A DNA stretch of 64,000 nt from Lentzea californiensis (lineage in GTDB: Bacteria; Actinomycetota; Actinomycetes; Mycobacteriales; Pseudonocardiaceae): positions 124,001-188,000 of the forward strand of contig NZ_JANBBE010000002.1 of NCBI RefSeq assembly GCF_024648825.1, read 5' to 3'. The notes below the pieces were generated by a model, which was given only the letters and a program-made list of their open reading frames with translations, had not been told where the DNA came from and made no database searches. Position 1 is the first letter of the stretch. Each line of letters begins with the position of its first letter. Made by a program: the position numbers and the translations under genes. Positions 53,873 through 63,164 of the stretch are shown one piece after another.

Positions 53873-54539
53873 TCACTGCCTTCAGCGCGGCCGCGACAGC
53901 CGACGGCGACGTCGCGGCCGCCAGGTGGTGCGACTCCAGGCGCTCGACGGGCCAGCCGAGTTCAGTGGCGCGAGCCGCCGCGTCGTCGTAGACCGGCGAC
54001 AGCTGCACGTACCCGCACGCCCCGGACCACTCGACGCTCGGGCGCTGTTCCTTCAGGAAGTCCCACGGCACCTCGGGTGCCTCGTCGCGCATCTCCTCGC
54101 GCAGGCCGGCGGGCACGAGCTTCAGCGGGTCCGAGTCGAACCAGCGGTCCCAGCGCGGCAGCTTGCCGTCCCGCACCGACGCCTTGACCTTCTCCACGAG
54201 GGCCGGGTCGACGGTCTCGCGCCACGACCTGCCCGGCGTCGGCAGGTCCGAGTCGAGGAACACCAGGCCCGCCACGTCCATTTCGAGTGCGTCGGCGAAG
54301 CACGGCAGCAACGGGCCCGCGCCGCTGTGGCCCACCAGCACCAGCGTGCCGCCGACGCCGGCGTCCTCCAGGGCGTCGGCGAAGGCGCCGATCAGCCGCT
54401 GGTGCACGGGCGCCTCGTTGATCCTCATCTGCAGGTCGACCAGCAGCACGGCCATCCCGTCGGAGGCCAGTTCGTCGGCGAGCGGGCGCATGCTCGACGG
54501 GCCGAGGAACGGGCTGTGCATGAGCACGACGGTGAGCAT
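53859..54539 (-). CDS. Alpha/beta hydrolase
   Basis: A 226-residue compact hydrolase. The nucleophile elbow is GHSGAG in [15 protein letters not shown]; the N-terminal strand is [16 protein letters not shown], and a late His is in [14 protein letters not shown], the probable catalytic His. A clear Asp (FLDSDLP) could be the acid. The start is ATG 54539, about 28 bases from the cobQ start region, so the two divergent genes have almost no space between them. The 3' end overlaps map by 14 bases. Confidence 0.83.
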   Translation of the reverse strand: MLTVVLMHSPFLGPSSMRPLADELASDGMAVLLVDLQMRINEAPVHQRLIGAFADALEDAGVGGTLVLVGHSGAGPLLPCFADALEMDVAGLVFLDSDLPTPGRSWRETVDPALVEKVKASVRDGKLPRWDRWFDSDPLKLVPAGLREEMRDEAPEVPWDFLKEQRPSVEWSGACGYVQLSPVYDDAAARATELGWPVERLESHHLAAATSPSAVAAALKAVISTL

Positions 54540-54567
54540 GGAGGTGATGATGGCAGCATTGGCGTCC

Positions 54568-56067
54568 ATGCGGGGCGCGATGTTGATCTGTGGGACGACC
54601 TCGGACGCGGGCAAGAGCGTCCTGGTGGCCGGTCTGTGCCGCTTTCTGGCACGCCAGGGCGTCGACGTCGTGCCGTTCAAGGCGCAGAACATGTCGAACA
54701 ACTCGTTCGTCACACTCGACGGCGGGGAAATCGGGCGGGCCCAGGCGGTGCAGGCGCGGGCGGCGTTCAAGGAGCCCAGCGTCCGGTTCAACCCGGTGCT
54801 GCTCAAGCCCGGCAGCGACCGCACGTCCCAGGTCGTCGTGCTCGGCCAGGCGGTCGGCGAGGTCTCGGCGCTGAGCTACCGCGAACGCAAGCAGCAGCTG
54901 CTCGGCACCGTCTTGTCCACTTTGGACGGGCTCAGGCGGGACCACGAGGTCGTGATCTGCGAGGGCGCGGGCTCGCCGGCCGAGATCAACCTGCGCCCCA
55001 ACGACATCGCGAACATGGGCCTGGCCGTCAACGCGAACCTGCCGGTGCTCGTCGTCGGCGACATCGACCGCGGTGGCGTGTTCGCGCACCTCTTCGGCAC
55101 GGTCGCGGTGCTGGACGCCGCGGACCAGGCGTTGATCTCCGGCTTCGTCGTCAACAAGTTCCGTGGCGACCAGCGCCTGCTCGAACCGGGCCTGAGGCAG
55201 CTCAAGCAGCTCACCGGGCGGCCGGTGCTCGGTGTGCTGCCGTGGAGCGAGGAACTCTGGCTCGACGCCGAGGACTCGTTGTCCTACAACGCGGACGGCG
55301 TGATCGGCAGGCCTCGGCCGCCCGTCAAGGACTGGCTGCGGGTCGCCGTGATCCGGTTGCCGCGCGTGTCGAACGCCACCGACGTCGAGGCGCTGGCCTG
55401 CGAGCCCGGTGTCTCGGTGCGGTTCGTGACGGAGCCGTCCCGGCTGGCCGACGCGGACCTGGTCGTGCTGCCCGGTTCGAAGGCCACCGTCTCCGACCTC
55501 GCCTGGTTGCGGGAAACCGGTCTGGCGCAGGCGATCGGGCGCTTCGACGGCCCGGTGCTCGGCATCTGCGGCGGGTTCCAGATGCTGTCCAAGCGGATCG
55601 AGGACGACGTGGAGTCGGGGTGCGGCGCCGTCGACGGCCTCGGCCTGCTCGACGTCGACATCCGCTTCCAGCCGCGCAAGACGCTCGCCACGCCGTCGGG
55701 CACCGCGTGGGACGAGCCCGTCACCGGCTACGAGATCCACCACGGCCAGGTCGTCCGCAGCGGGGAGACCCCGCTCATCGGTGACGAAGGTGCCCAGACC
55801 GAGCGTGTGCTCGGCACCCATTGGCACGGCCTGCTGGAGAACGACGCGTTCCGCCGCAGGTTCCTGCATTGGGCGGCCGAGCGCGCGGGCCGCGACTTCG
55901 AACCGGGCGAGGTGAGCTTCCAGGCCGCCCGCGAGGCCCAGCTGGACCTGCTGGGCGACCTGGTCGCCGATCACCTCGACACGAAGGCCGTCATCGACCT
56001 GCTGGAACGAGGGGCTCCGGCAGGGCTGCCGTTCGTGCCGCCCGGCGCCCCATCAGCTGCGGAATAG
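54568..56067 (+). CDS. cobQ: Adenosylcobyric acid synthase
   Basis: A cobalamin-pathway amidase that adds amide groups b, d, e and g from glutamine. It is 499 residues from ATG 54568; ATG 54550, 4 bases after GGAGGT, is an alternative. The N-terminal P-loop domain has [23 protein letters not shown] and [13 protein letters not shown]. The GATase domain has [13 protein letters not shown] with the Cys nucleophile and GYEIHHGQV with the His. It stands apart from other cobalamin genes. The last 77 bases overlap the convergent EamA gene. Confidence 0.95.
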   Translation: MRGAMLICGTTSDAGKSVLVAGLCRFLARQGVDVVPFKAQNMSNNSFVTLDGGEIGRAQAVQARAAFKEPSVRFNPVLLKPGSDRTSQVVVLGQAVGEVSALSYRERKQQLLGTVLSTLDGLRRDHEVVICEGAGSPAEINLRPNDIANMGLAVNANLPVLVVGDIDRGGVFAHLFGTVAVLDAADQALISGFVVNKFRGDQRLLEPGLRQLKQLTGRPVLGVLPWSEELWLDAEDSLSYNADGVIGRPRPPVKDWLRVAVIRLPRVSNATDVEALACEPGVSVRFVTEPSRLADADLVVLPGSKATVSDLAWLRETGLAQAIGRFDGPVLGICGGFQMLSKRIEDDVESGCGAVDGLGLLDVDIRFQPRKTLATPSGTAWDEPVTGYEIHHGQVVRSGETPLIGDEGAQTERVLGTHWHGLLENDAFRRRFLHWAAERAGRDFEPGEVSFQAAREAQLDLLGDLVADHLDTKAVIDLLERGAPAGLPFVPPGAPSAAE

Positions 56068-56884
56068 CCAGCCCGACCAGCACCAGGCCACCGGCGACGG
56101 CCTGCAGCCCGCTCAGGTCCTCGCCGAGGAACGCCCACGCCGAGAACATCCCGAACACCGGCACCAGCAACGAGAACGGCGCCACGACGGACGACTCGTA
56201 CTGGCGCAGCAGGAATCCCCAGATGCCGAACCCGAGCAACGTCGAGATCCACGCGACGTACCCGACCGCGCCCACACCGGTCCAGTTGAGGCGGCCGAGC
56301 GCGCTCATGTCCTCCGTGAGCGCCGACAGGGCGAACAGCGGAAGCACCGCGACGGCACTCACCCACACCATGAACCGCAACGTGTCCGCCGGCCGTGCGT
56401 ACCGCATCAGCACGTTCGACACGCCCCAGCAGGCCGCCGCCGCGATGAGCAGCGCGAACCCCAGCAGCGGCGACGAGAGGCCGTAGTCCCACGCGATCAC
56501 CCCGATCCCGGCGAGGGCCAGTGCGATGCCGGTGATCTGCACGGGCTTCGGCCGTTCGCGCAGCACGACCGCCGCGAACACCGCCGTGAAGATGACCTGG
56601 CTCTGCAGCACCAGGCTCGACAGCCCCGCCGGCATGCCCGCCTTCAGTCCGATGAACAGGAAGCTGAACTTCGCGACGCCCAGCACCAGCCCGACCGAGA
56701 TGACCCAGCGCCACGCCACCGACGGCCGGCCGATGAAGAAGATCGCGGGCACCGCCGCCGCGAGGAACCGCAGCGCCGAGAACAGGATCGGCGGGAACTC
56801 GTCCAGGCCGGCCTTGAGCACGACGAAGTTGAAGCCCCAGATGGCGGCGACCAGCACAGCGAGCAGGACGTGACGGGGACTCAT
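55991..56884 (-). CDS. EamA family transporter (drug/metabolite exporter)
   Basis: A 297-residue protein with ten TM helices in two EamA repeats, starting [19 protein letters not shown] and [12 protein letters not shown]. The RhaT/YdcZ-like exporter family moves amino acids and metabolites outward. The start is ATG 56884. It is divergent from a LysR regulator that probably controls it. The 3' 77 bases are antisense to cobQ. Confidence 0.9.
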   Translation of the reverse strand: MSPRHVLLAVLVAAIWGFNFVVLKAGLDEFPPILFSALRFLAAAVPAIFFIGRPSVAWRWVISVGLVLGVAKFSFLFIGLKAGMPAGLSSLVLQSQVIFTAVFAAVVLRERPKPVQITGIALALAGIGVIAWDYGLSSPLLGFALLIAAAACWGVSNVLMRYARPADTLRFMVWVSAVAVLPLFALSALTEDMSALGRLNWTGVGAVGYVAWISTLLGFGIWGFLLRQYESSVVAPFSLLVPVFGMFSAWAFLGEDLSGLQAVAGGLVLVGLAIPQLMGRRAARTAALPEPLVPAGR

Positions 56885-56905
56885 GCCCTTAAGCTTGCGC
56901 CTGAC

Positions 56906-56923
56906 AACTATTTAGCACTAGTT
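56906..56923. promoter_or_regulatory. LysR-type operator candidate
   Basis: AACTA (56906-56910) and TAGTT (56919-56923) form a dyad with 8 bases between, in the AT-rich 73-base gap between the EamA and LysR genes. TTTAGCA recurs about 30 bases further on. Confidence 0.45.
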
Positions 56924-56957
56924 CCGATTTCTAAGGTTTTGGGTTTAGCATCGCTAC

Positions 56958-57848
56958 ATGCTCGATCTGGGAAGGCTGAAGGCCCTGCACGCCATCGCCG
57001 TGCACGGCACGGTCGGCGCGGCGGCCGAGGTGCTCGGCTACACGCCGTCCGCGGTGTCGCAGCAGATCGCCAAGCTCGAACGCGAGACCCGCACCACGCT
57101 GCTGGAACGCAGTGGCCGCGGCGTCCGCCTCACTGACGCCGCCCGCCTGCTCGCCGACACCGCGAGCCAGGTCCTCAAACTCGTCGAGGAGGCCGAGGTC
57201 GCGCTGGAGGAACAGCGGGGCGCCGCGATCGGCCGCCTCTGCATCGGCGCCTTCGCCACGGCCTCGCGTGGCCTGCTGCCCGACGTCCTGGTGCGCTTGG
57301 CCGAGCAGCACCCGGCCCTCGACGTGCGGCTCACGGAGATCGACCCGCCCTACGCCACCGAGGCCGTCGCCCGCGGCGAGCTCGACCTGGCGATCGTGCA
57401 CGACTGGGCGAACACGCCCCTGCCCGTGCCGGAGTCGCTGTCGCGCGCGTTCCTCGTCAACGACGTCGCGGAGGTGCTGATCCCGGTCACGAACCCGTTG
57501 TCGCGCAAGGAATTCCTCGAACCGATCGACCTCGCCGGCGAGCGGTGGATCTGCCAGACCGAAGGCTCGATCTGCTTCGACTGGCTCGAGCGGACGTTTC
57601 ACGGCGCGGGCATCGAACCGGTGGTGGCGTACCGGATCAGCGAGTACCGGACGCAGATCGCGTTGCTGGCCAAGGGGATCGGCGTGGCGCTGATCCCGCG
57701 GCTGGGCAGGGGAGAGGTGCCGGACAACGTCAAGGCCGTGCCGTTGCGGCCCACACCCACGCGGCGGCTGTACGCGGTGTGGCGGACCCAGGCCTCGCGC
57801 AGGCCCGCCATCACCGCGACTCTCGACGTGATCAAGCAGATGTCTTAG
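56958..57848 (+). CDS. LysR family transcriptional regulator
   Basis: A 296-residue regulator. The N-terminal winged helix reads LKALHAIAVHGTVGAAAEVLGYTPSAVSQQIAKLE (two parts), followed by the effector domain with GRLCIGAFATASRGLLPDVLV. It is divergent from the EamA exporter. It converges on the AlkZ-like gene with a 4-base overlap. Confidence 0.92.
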   Translation: MLDLGRLKALHAIAVHGTVGAAAEVLGYTPSAVSQQIAKLERETRTTLLERSGRGVRLTDAARLLADTASQVLKLVEEAEVALEEQRGAAIGRLCIGAFATASRGLLPDVLVRLAEQHPALDVRLTEIDPPYATEAVARGELDLAIVHDWANTPLPVPESLSRAFLVNDVAEVLIPVTNPLSRKEFLEPIDLAGERWICQTEGSICFDWLERTFHGAGIEPVVAYRISEYRTQIALLAKGIGVALIPRLGRGEVPDNVKAVPLRPTPTRRLYAVWRTQASRRPAITATLDVIKQMS

Positions 57849-58936
57849 GGCGCGAGGACCACGTGCGGTTTCTTGGGGGACATCACCTTCAGCACCGCCT
57901 TGGCCTCGCGGACCACGCCGGCCATGTCCTTCTTGGTGGTCTTGAAGTACGGCTCGATCGTCAGCGTCGCCGCGTCCTTGTTCTCCACCACGTTCCAGGT
58001 GCCGCGCAGGAACCCGTCCACGAGGAACGTCGGCGGGAACACGCCGTTGCGCACCGCGCCCCAGCGCGACCGCGCCTCCTCGCTCATGATCCGCTTGCGG
58101 TCGGCGTGCCCCAGCAGCACGTTGTCGAACGCGGGCAGCAGCCGTGCGGGTGCCGGCACGTCCTCGGAGACGATCACGCCGTCCGGCACGTCGAGCAGCA
58201 CCTTGCCGTCCTCGTTCTTGTACTCCACCAGGTCGAGGTCCGCCGCGTGCGCCTTGAGCCCGATCAGCCGGGACCAGGCCTGCATGTCCGCGAGCGTCGC
58301 CGGTCCGAACGCCCGCAGGTACCGCTTGATCAGCTCCGGCACCGCGGCCCGTTCGGGAAGCTCGCGGCCGAGCCACGAGGCCATCGCGACGTTCTGCGGA
58401 ATGCCGCCCACGCCCCAGATCCCGCGCGGCGGCACCTGGATCATCGGCACCAGCATCTGCGCCTGCGTGGACATCTCGCGGGCCTTGGCCTCGGGGAAGT
58501 GCTCCTCGAGGTGCGCGCCGATCTCCGCGACCGTGCGGGGTTCGGCGTCGATGTACTCGCGGGTGATCCGCGCCAGCTTGTCGAGGTCGATCTCGACCCG
58601 CGTGGCGGGCGGCATCACGATCTTCGCCCACTTGTTGAGCTCCGGCTGCAACGCCGTGCGCATCAGGTACACGTCGTCGGCCGAGATCAGGTGCAACGTG
58701 CCGCGCCACAACGTCATCCGCACCAGCGAACGGTCGATGATGAGCTTGCTCAGCGCGTCGACCTTGAACGGCTTGAGCCGCGTCCACAGCGCGAGGTACG
58801 GCGGGATCGGAGCCTGGGCCTGAAGGCCGCCGAGGTGCTCGACGGCCTCGACGATCGGCATGGACGTCCGCTCCAGGAGCAGTTGCCGCGCCAGGAGGGT
58901 CCGGTTGAGGGTGCGGTTCGACAGTGTTGTGCTCAC
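57845..58936 (-). CDS. Winged-helix DNA-binding protein, AlkZ-like (HTH_42) DNA glycosylase candidate
   Basis: A 363-residue protein of the HTH_42/DUF1006 family, to which the azinomycin-resistance glycosylase AlkZ and YcaQ belong; these unhook crosslinks or alkylated purines. The catalytic-site pattern here is QAQ in [17 protein letters not shown], matching the QxQ class (AlkZ-like) and not the QxD class of YcaQ. The start is GTG 58936, which overlaps the upstream epoxide hydrolase stop by 4 bases, so the two are co-translated. Confidence 0.82.
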   Translation of the reverse strand: MSTTLSNRTLNRTLLARQLLLERTSMPIVEAVEHLGGLQAQAPIPPYLALWTRLKPFKVDALSKLIIDRSLVRMTLWRGTLHLISADDVYLMRTALQPELNKWAKIVMPPATRVEIDLDKLARITREYIDAEPRTVAEIGAHLEEHFPEAKAREMSTQAQMLVPMIQVPPRGIWGVGGIPQNVAMASWLGRELPERAAVPELIKRYLRAFGPATLADMQAWSRLIGLKAHAADLDLVEYKNEDGKVLLDVPDGVIVSEDVPAPARLLPAFDNVLLGHADRKRIMSEEARSRWGAVRNGVFPPTFLVDGFLRGTWNVVENKDAATLTIEPYFKTTKKDMAGVVREAKAVLKVMSPKKPHVVLAP

Positions 58937-60036
58937 AGTGATTCGAAGAACTTCCTGATGTCTTGGACCAGCAGGTCCGGCTCCTCCATCGCGGCGAAGT
59001 GACCGCCGCGGTCGAACTCGGTCCAGTGCACGATCGACGGGATCATCTTCTCCGCCAGCGACCGCACCGGCAGGCTCAGGTCGTGCGGAAAGATCGCGAC
59101 GCCGGTCGGCACGGTCGACGGCTGCTGCTGACCCCAGGTCGCCGACTGCTCCTTGTACAGCGCCGCCGACGAGCCCGCCGTGCCGGTGAACCAGTAGACG
59201 GACACGTTGGTCAGCATCTGGTCGCGGTCCACCGCGTCCTCGGGCGCGCCGTCGTTGTCCGTCCAGTCGTGGAACTTCTCCGCGATCCACGCGAGCTGCC
59301 CGACGGCCGAGTCCGTCAGCGCGTACGACAGCGTGCGCGGCCTGCTGCGTTGCAGGTGCATGTAGCCGGAGAGCTCTTTCTGGTAGTGGTCGAGTGACTC
59401 CAGCGCGCGCAGCTCCTCGTCCGACAGGTCGTTGACGCCCTGCGGCCGGAAGGTCTGCAGCATGTTCACGTGCACGCCGATGACCTGCTCGGGGAACACC
59501 CGGCCGATCTCCTGCGCGATGCCCGAACCCCAGTCGCCGCCCTGCGTGCCGTAGCGGTCGTAGCCCAGGCCCTCCATCAGCTTCGCGAACGCCCACGAGA
59601 CGCGCAGGACGTTCCAGCCGGGCTTGCGGACCGGGCCCGAGAAGCCGAAGCCGGGGATCGACGGGATGACGAGGTGGAAGTCCTCGGACAGCGGCTCGAT
59701 CACGTTCAGGAACTCGACGAACGAACCGGGCCAGCCGTGGACGAGCAGCAGCGGTGTCGCGTCCGGGTTCTTCGAGCGGACGTGCAGGAAGTGGATGCGC
59801 TGCCCGCTGATCTCGGTCGTGAACTGGGGGTGGGAGTTGATCCGCTCCTCCTGCGCGCGCCAGTCGAACCCGTCGCGCCAGTACTCGGCGAGCGGGCGCA
59901 GGTAGCTCAGCGGGATGCCGTAGGACCAGCCGACGCCCGGCAGGTCCTCCTCGGGCCAGCGCGTGCCGGCCAGGCGGGAGCGGAGGTCGTCGATCTCCGC
60001 CTGCGGGATCTCGATGCGGAACGGCGTGATCTCCAT
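58933..60036 (-). CDS. Epoxide hydrolase (alpha/beta hydrolase fold)
   Basis: A 367-residue enzyme of the microsomal-type epoxide hydrolase family with the N-terminal EHN meander ([23 protein letters not shown]). The oxyanion segment is [10 protein letters not shown], the nucleophile Asp is in GGDWGSGIA, and the His is in [13 protein letters not shown]; Tyr residues in the cap are available to open the epoxide. The start is ATG 60036 (GTG 60045 also in frame). It is translationally coupled to the AlkZ-like gene. Confidence 0.9.
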   Translation of the reverse strand: MEITPFRIEIPQAEIDDLRSRLAGTRWPEEDLPGVGWSYGIPLSYLRPLAEYWRDGFDWRAQEERINSHPQFTTEISGQRIHFLHVRSKNPDATPLLLVHGWPGSFVEFLNVIEPLSEDFHLVIPSIPGFGFSGPVRKPGWNVLRVSWAFAKLMEGLGYDRYGTQGGDWGSGIAQEIGRVFPEQVIGVHVNMLQTFRPQGVNDLSDEELRALESLDHYQKELSGYMHLQRSRPRTLSYALTDSAVGQLAWIAEKFHDWTDNDGAPEDAVDRDQMLTNVSVYWFTGTAGSSAALYKEQSATWGQQQPSTVPTGVAIFPHDLSLPVRSLAEKMIPSIVHWTEFDRGGHFAAMEEPDLLVQDIRKFFESL

Positions 60037-60098
60037 GGCCCCCACGCTATGAGCTCATGCGGACAGCGCTTGTCCGCGATTTGTGACACATCCACAAT

Positions 60099-60227
60099 CC
60101 TTGCCGGTCTATTTCGCGCCCAGGTGGGCGCCTCCCGGCGCCGCCCCCACGCCCCCATATGCCCGATATGAGGGCGTGGGGGCGGCACCGCGATGCACCC
60201 GCCTGGCCCCGAAATAGGCCGACAAGG
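60099..60227. repeat. 129-bp imperfect palindrome
   Basis: The arms 60099-60160 and 60166-60227 (62 bases each) are complementary at about 52 positions around the loop GCCCG. The tip includes a perfect 15-base block (GCCGCCCCCACGCCC and its complement) and CATAT/ATATG. The arms end CCTTG/CAAGG. It fills the gap between the GntR stop and the epoxide hydrolase promoter. Confidence 0.8.
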
Positions 60228-60243
60228 GTTAGTGGACGCGCCA

Positions 60244-60915
60244 CTAGCAGAACTTCTCGATCAGCTCCTCGAAGAAACCGCCCGCCTCGATCGCCGCCTT
60301 CTCCTGGTCGCCGTCCCGGACCGCGTGCAGCAGCCCGGTGTGCGACACCTGGTCCTGGCCGGGCTGGCTGGTGTCGACAGAGGCCGCCACCGAAGCTTTG
60401 ACCGCCTCGGTCAAGCCCTGGTAGAGCTCGGCTAGAAGCGTGTTGTGGGAGCACTGCACGAGCAGCACGTGGAACGCGGTGTCGTGCTCGATCACCTCGG
60501 CCCACTGCTCGCCCTCCATCGCCGCGTCGCGCTTCTGCAGCAACTCGGTGAGGCGCGCCAGCTCGGCGTCCGTGCGGTGCTTCGCGGCCAGGCGCGCGCC
60601 CTCCACCTCGAGGGTGCGGCGGACCTGGAGCACTTCCTTCAGTTCGGTCCCGCACATGCGGCGGACGGCGCCGGAGATCTCGCTGGTCGCGCGGACGAAC
60701 GTGCCGTCGCCCTGCCGCACCTCCAGCAGTCCGGCGTGGGAGAGCGCGCGCACGGCCTCTCTGACCGTGTTCCGCCCCACCCCGAGCGCGGTGACCAGCT
60801 CGGGTTCGGGCGGGATGCGCTGCCCGACGGGCCATTCACCAGTCGTGATCGCGCCGCGCATCTGCTCGATCACCTGGTCGACGAGACCCGCCCGTCGGGT
60901 AGTGGCCAACGGCAC
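60244..60915 (-). CDS. GntR family transcriptional regulator, FadR/FCD subgroup
   Basis: A 223-residue regulator. The winged helix is GEWPVGQRIPPEPELVTALGVGRNTVREAVRALSHAGLLEVRQGDGTFV (in two parts), and the FCD effector domain runs from about residue 90, with His and Asp residues (HDTAFHVLL, DQVSHTGLLHAV) that bind metal in this fold. It is upstream of the epoxide hydrolase/AlkZ-like pair and divergent from an MFS exporter, either of which could be its target. Confidence 0.9.
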   Translation of the reverse strand: MPLATTRRAGLVDQVIEQMRGAITTGEWPVGQRIPPEPELVTALGVGRNTVREAVRALSHAGLLEVRQGDGTFVRATSEISGAVRRMCGTELKEVLQVRRTLEVEGARLAAKHRTDAELARLTELLQKRDAAMEGEQWAEVIEHDTAFHVLLVQCSHNTLLAELYQGLTEAVKASVAASVDTSQPGQDQVSHTGLLHAVRDGDQEKAAIEAGGFFEELIEKFC

Positions 60916-60950
60916 AGCGTCATCCTTTCATCCGAACATCCTACGTCTGC

Positions 60951-60956
60951 GATAGT
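60951..60956 (+). promoter_or_regulatory. Candidate -10 for a leaderless MFS exporter transcript
   Basis: GATAGT ends 7 bases before GTG 60964. Confidence 0.4.
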
Positions 60957-60963
60957 GGCTCGC

Positions 60964-62208
60964 GTGACGATGAAGCAGACGACTCTTGCCGCACAGACTG
61001 CCACCGATCCAGGTCGCAGGGTGACGGTCGTCAAGAATCGTCACGTTCCGCTGGTCGGGTCCACGTTGCTCGCGATCGGGGTCGCCCTCGCTGCCGCGAA
61101 TCTCCGGCCTGCGGTGACCAGTCTGGCCTCGGTCCTGGGTGATGTCCGCGCCGCCCTTGGGGTTTCGGCCGCTTGGACCAGTGCGCTGACGGCCGTTCCG
61201 GCGCTTTGTTTCGGCTTCGCGGCGTTCGCGGCCCCCTGGCTGGGTCGCCGCCTCGGCATGGCTCGTGCGATCGGACTGTCACTGGGGGTGCTCACGCTCG
61301 GCCTCGTACTGCGCGTGATCGACGGTCCGTGGGTCGTGCTGGGCGGCACCTTCATCGCGTGTGCGGGCATCGCGGTGTCCAACGTGCTGATCCCGGTGGT
61401 GGTGAAGGCGTCCTTCCCGAACAAGGTCGGGCTGCTCACCGGCGTGTACACGGGAACGCTCTCCGCGGGTGCGGCCTTGGCCGCCGCGCTGACTCCTCGG
61501 ATGGAGGAGTGGCTCGGCTCGTGGCGCCTGGCCGTCGGCGCGTGGGCGCTGTTGTCGGCCGGTGCGCTGGTCGTGTGGTTCGCCGGGGCCCGGCACGGTG
61601 CCGCGTCGACCGTGGTGCGGTCGGTCGCGCCGGTGGAGAAGCGGTCCTTGCTGCGCAGCCCGCTGGCGTGGGTGATCACGGTGTTCTTCGGGCTGCAGTC
61701 GCTGTTCGCCTACACCGTCATGGGCTGGCTGCCCGCGATGCTCGTCGACTCCGGTGTCGACCGGAACACCGCCGGCATGCTGCTCGCCGTCTCGATGCTG
61801 CTGAGCGTTCCGGTGAGCCTGTTCGTGCCGCCGATCGCCGCCCGGTTCTCCAGTCAGGGACCGATGGTCCTCGCGTTGGGCGTGCTGTCGTTCGGCGGGA
61901 TCCTGGGCATGCTGGTGGCGCCCGCTGCCGCACCGGGGCTCTGGGTGGTGCTGATCGGGTTCGGCATGGGCATGTTCCCGCTGGCGCTGCTGGTGATGTC
62001 GCTGCGCACCAAGTCCACTTCGGACACCGCGCGGCTGTCGGCGATGGCGCAGAGCATCGGTTACCTGATCGCGGCTTCCGGGCCGTTCGCGTTCGGCGTG
62101 CTGCGTGAGGCCACCGGGACGTGGACCACGTCGTTGACGTTGCAGCTGGTGCTGCTCGTCGCGCTGACCGTGCTCGGCATGATCGCCGGGCGTCCCCGGT
62201 ACGTCTAG
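60964..62208 (+). CDS. MFS transporter, CynX/NimT type
   Basis: A 414-residue major-facilitator protein with 12 TM helices. The opening LAAANLRPAVTSLASVLGDVRAALG is the hallmark of the CynX/NimT group (cyanate, nitroimidazole and related exporters). GRRLGMARAIGL is the loop 2-3 motif. The start is GTG 60964, placed at the expected transcription start; ATG 60970 is the alternative. It is divergent from GntR. Confidence 0.9.
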   Translation: MTMKQTTLAAQTATDPGRRVTVVKNRHVPLVGSTLLAIGVALAAANLRPAVTSLASVLGDVRAALGVSAAWTSALTAVPALCFGFAAFAAPWLGRRLGMARAIGLSLGVLTLGLVLRVIDGPWVVLGGTFIACAGIAVSNVLIPVVVKASFPNKVGLLTGVYTGTLSAGAALAAALTPRMEEWLGSWRLAVGAWALLSAGALVVWFAGARHGAASTVVRSVAPVEKRSLLRSPLAWVITVFFGLQSLFAYTVMGWLPAMLVDSGVDRNTAGMLLAVSMLLSVPVSLFVPPIAARFSSQGPMVLALGVLSFGGILGMLVAPAAAPGLWVVLIGFGMGMFPLALLVMSLRTKSTSDTARLSAMAQSIGYLIAASGPFAFGVLREATGTWTTSLTLQLVLLVALTVLGMIAGRPRYV

Positions 62209-62263
62209 GCCCTGTCCCGGCCAGCCGGTCAGGAATCAAGAAGCTTCGCGTCGGCGCTGGTCC

Positions 62264-62269
62264 TAGCGT
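62264..62269 (+). promoter_or_regulatory. Candidate -10 for a leaderless VOC transcript
   Basis: TAGCGT ends 7 bases before ATG 62277. Confidence 0.4.
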
Positions 62270-62276
62270 TGCCGGC

Positions 62277-62690
62277 ATGGACATCACCATTCAGGCCACG
62301 TTCCTCCCGCACACCGACCCCGAGGCCTCGCTCGCGTTCTACCGCGACCTGCTCGGCTGGGAGGTCCGCGCCGACGTCGGCCGGGGCACGATGCGGTGGG
62401 TCACCGTCGCACCGGCCGGTAGCGGCTCCGCCGTGGTCCTGGAACCGCCTGCCATGGCCGAAGGGCTCACGGACGGTCAACGGACCGCGATCGCCGAGAT
62501 GATCGAGAACGGGTCGTACGCGTTCATCAACCTGGTCACGCCGGATCTCGACGGCGCGTTCGACAAGCTCCAGGCCGGTGGTGCTGACGTCGTGCAGGAA
62601 CCGGCCGACCAGCCGTGGGGTGCGCGGGACTGCGTGTTCCGCGATCCCGCGGGGAACACGGTCCGGATCCAGCAGGCCCAGCCTGCCTAG
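62277..62690 (+). CDS. VOC family protein
   Basis: A 137-residue single VOC-domain protein: DPEASLAFYRDLLGWEVR, then TPDLDGAFDKLQAGGADVVQEPADQPWGARDCVFRDPAGN (two parts). The last segment is the usual C-terminal metal-side motif. The start is ATG 62277. It converges on the flavodoxin-like gene, overlapping by 4 bases. Its ligand is unknown. Confidence 0.88.
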   Translation: MDITIQATFLPHTDPEASLAFYRDLLGWEVRADVGRGTMRWVTVAPAGSGSAVVLEPPAMAEGLTDGQRTAIAEMIENGSYAFINLVTPDLDGAFDKLQAGGADVVQEPADQPWGARDCVFRDPAGNTVRIQQAQPA

Positions 62691-63100
62691 TTGGAGACGA
62701 AACCGCGGTGCAGCACCGCGAGCTGGTCGGCGAGGTAACGGGCCCAGGCCTGGGCGCGGTCCCAGTCCGGCGCCTCGCCGCCGAAGCTGATCGGCCCGCT
62801 CGCGCCCAGCTTGCGGACCATGCGCGTGACGTCGTTCGGCACGGGAGGCGTGCCGCGGTGGAACAACCAGATGGGCGTGCGCTTGAGGTAGACCCTGTGC
62901 CGCTTCACGAACCGTTGCGCGTCGCGGGCCGCGACGTCACCCAAGATCACGGCACCGAACCCGTGCAGCGATTCGGCCGCGGCGACCGGGAGCACGGTGA
63001 CTCTCAGCCCGCAGCCCGCGAGTTCGGTGCCGATGATCTCGGCGATCTCGTCCGTGGCAGCTGTTTTCGACGTGTAGGCGACGAGGACTCTGTCTGTCAT
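62687..63100 (-). CDS. Flavodoxin-like domain protein
   Basis: A 137-residue protein with a flavodoxin_5-type fold. The FMN-phosphate loop is VAYTSKTAATDEIAE and a second loop is AVILGDVAARDAQRF. It resembles protoporphyrinogen-oxidase-like HemG flavodoxins in layout. The start is ATG 63100. It lies just downstream of mtr, with a 64-base gap. Confidence 0.82.
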   Translation of the reverse strand: MTDRVLVAYTSKTAATDEIAEIIGTELAGCGLRVTVLPVAAAESLHGFGAVILGDVAARDAQRFVKRHRVYLKRTPIWLFHRGTPPVPNDVTRMVRKLGASGPISFGGEAPDWDRAQAWARYLADQLAVLHRGFVSN

Positions 63101-63164
63101 CGCTGCATCGTCGTTGGTGCCGCTCGTTTTGGGCAGCGGCGTAAGTCCCTGTCCTTCAGGGAAT

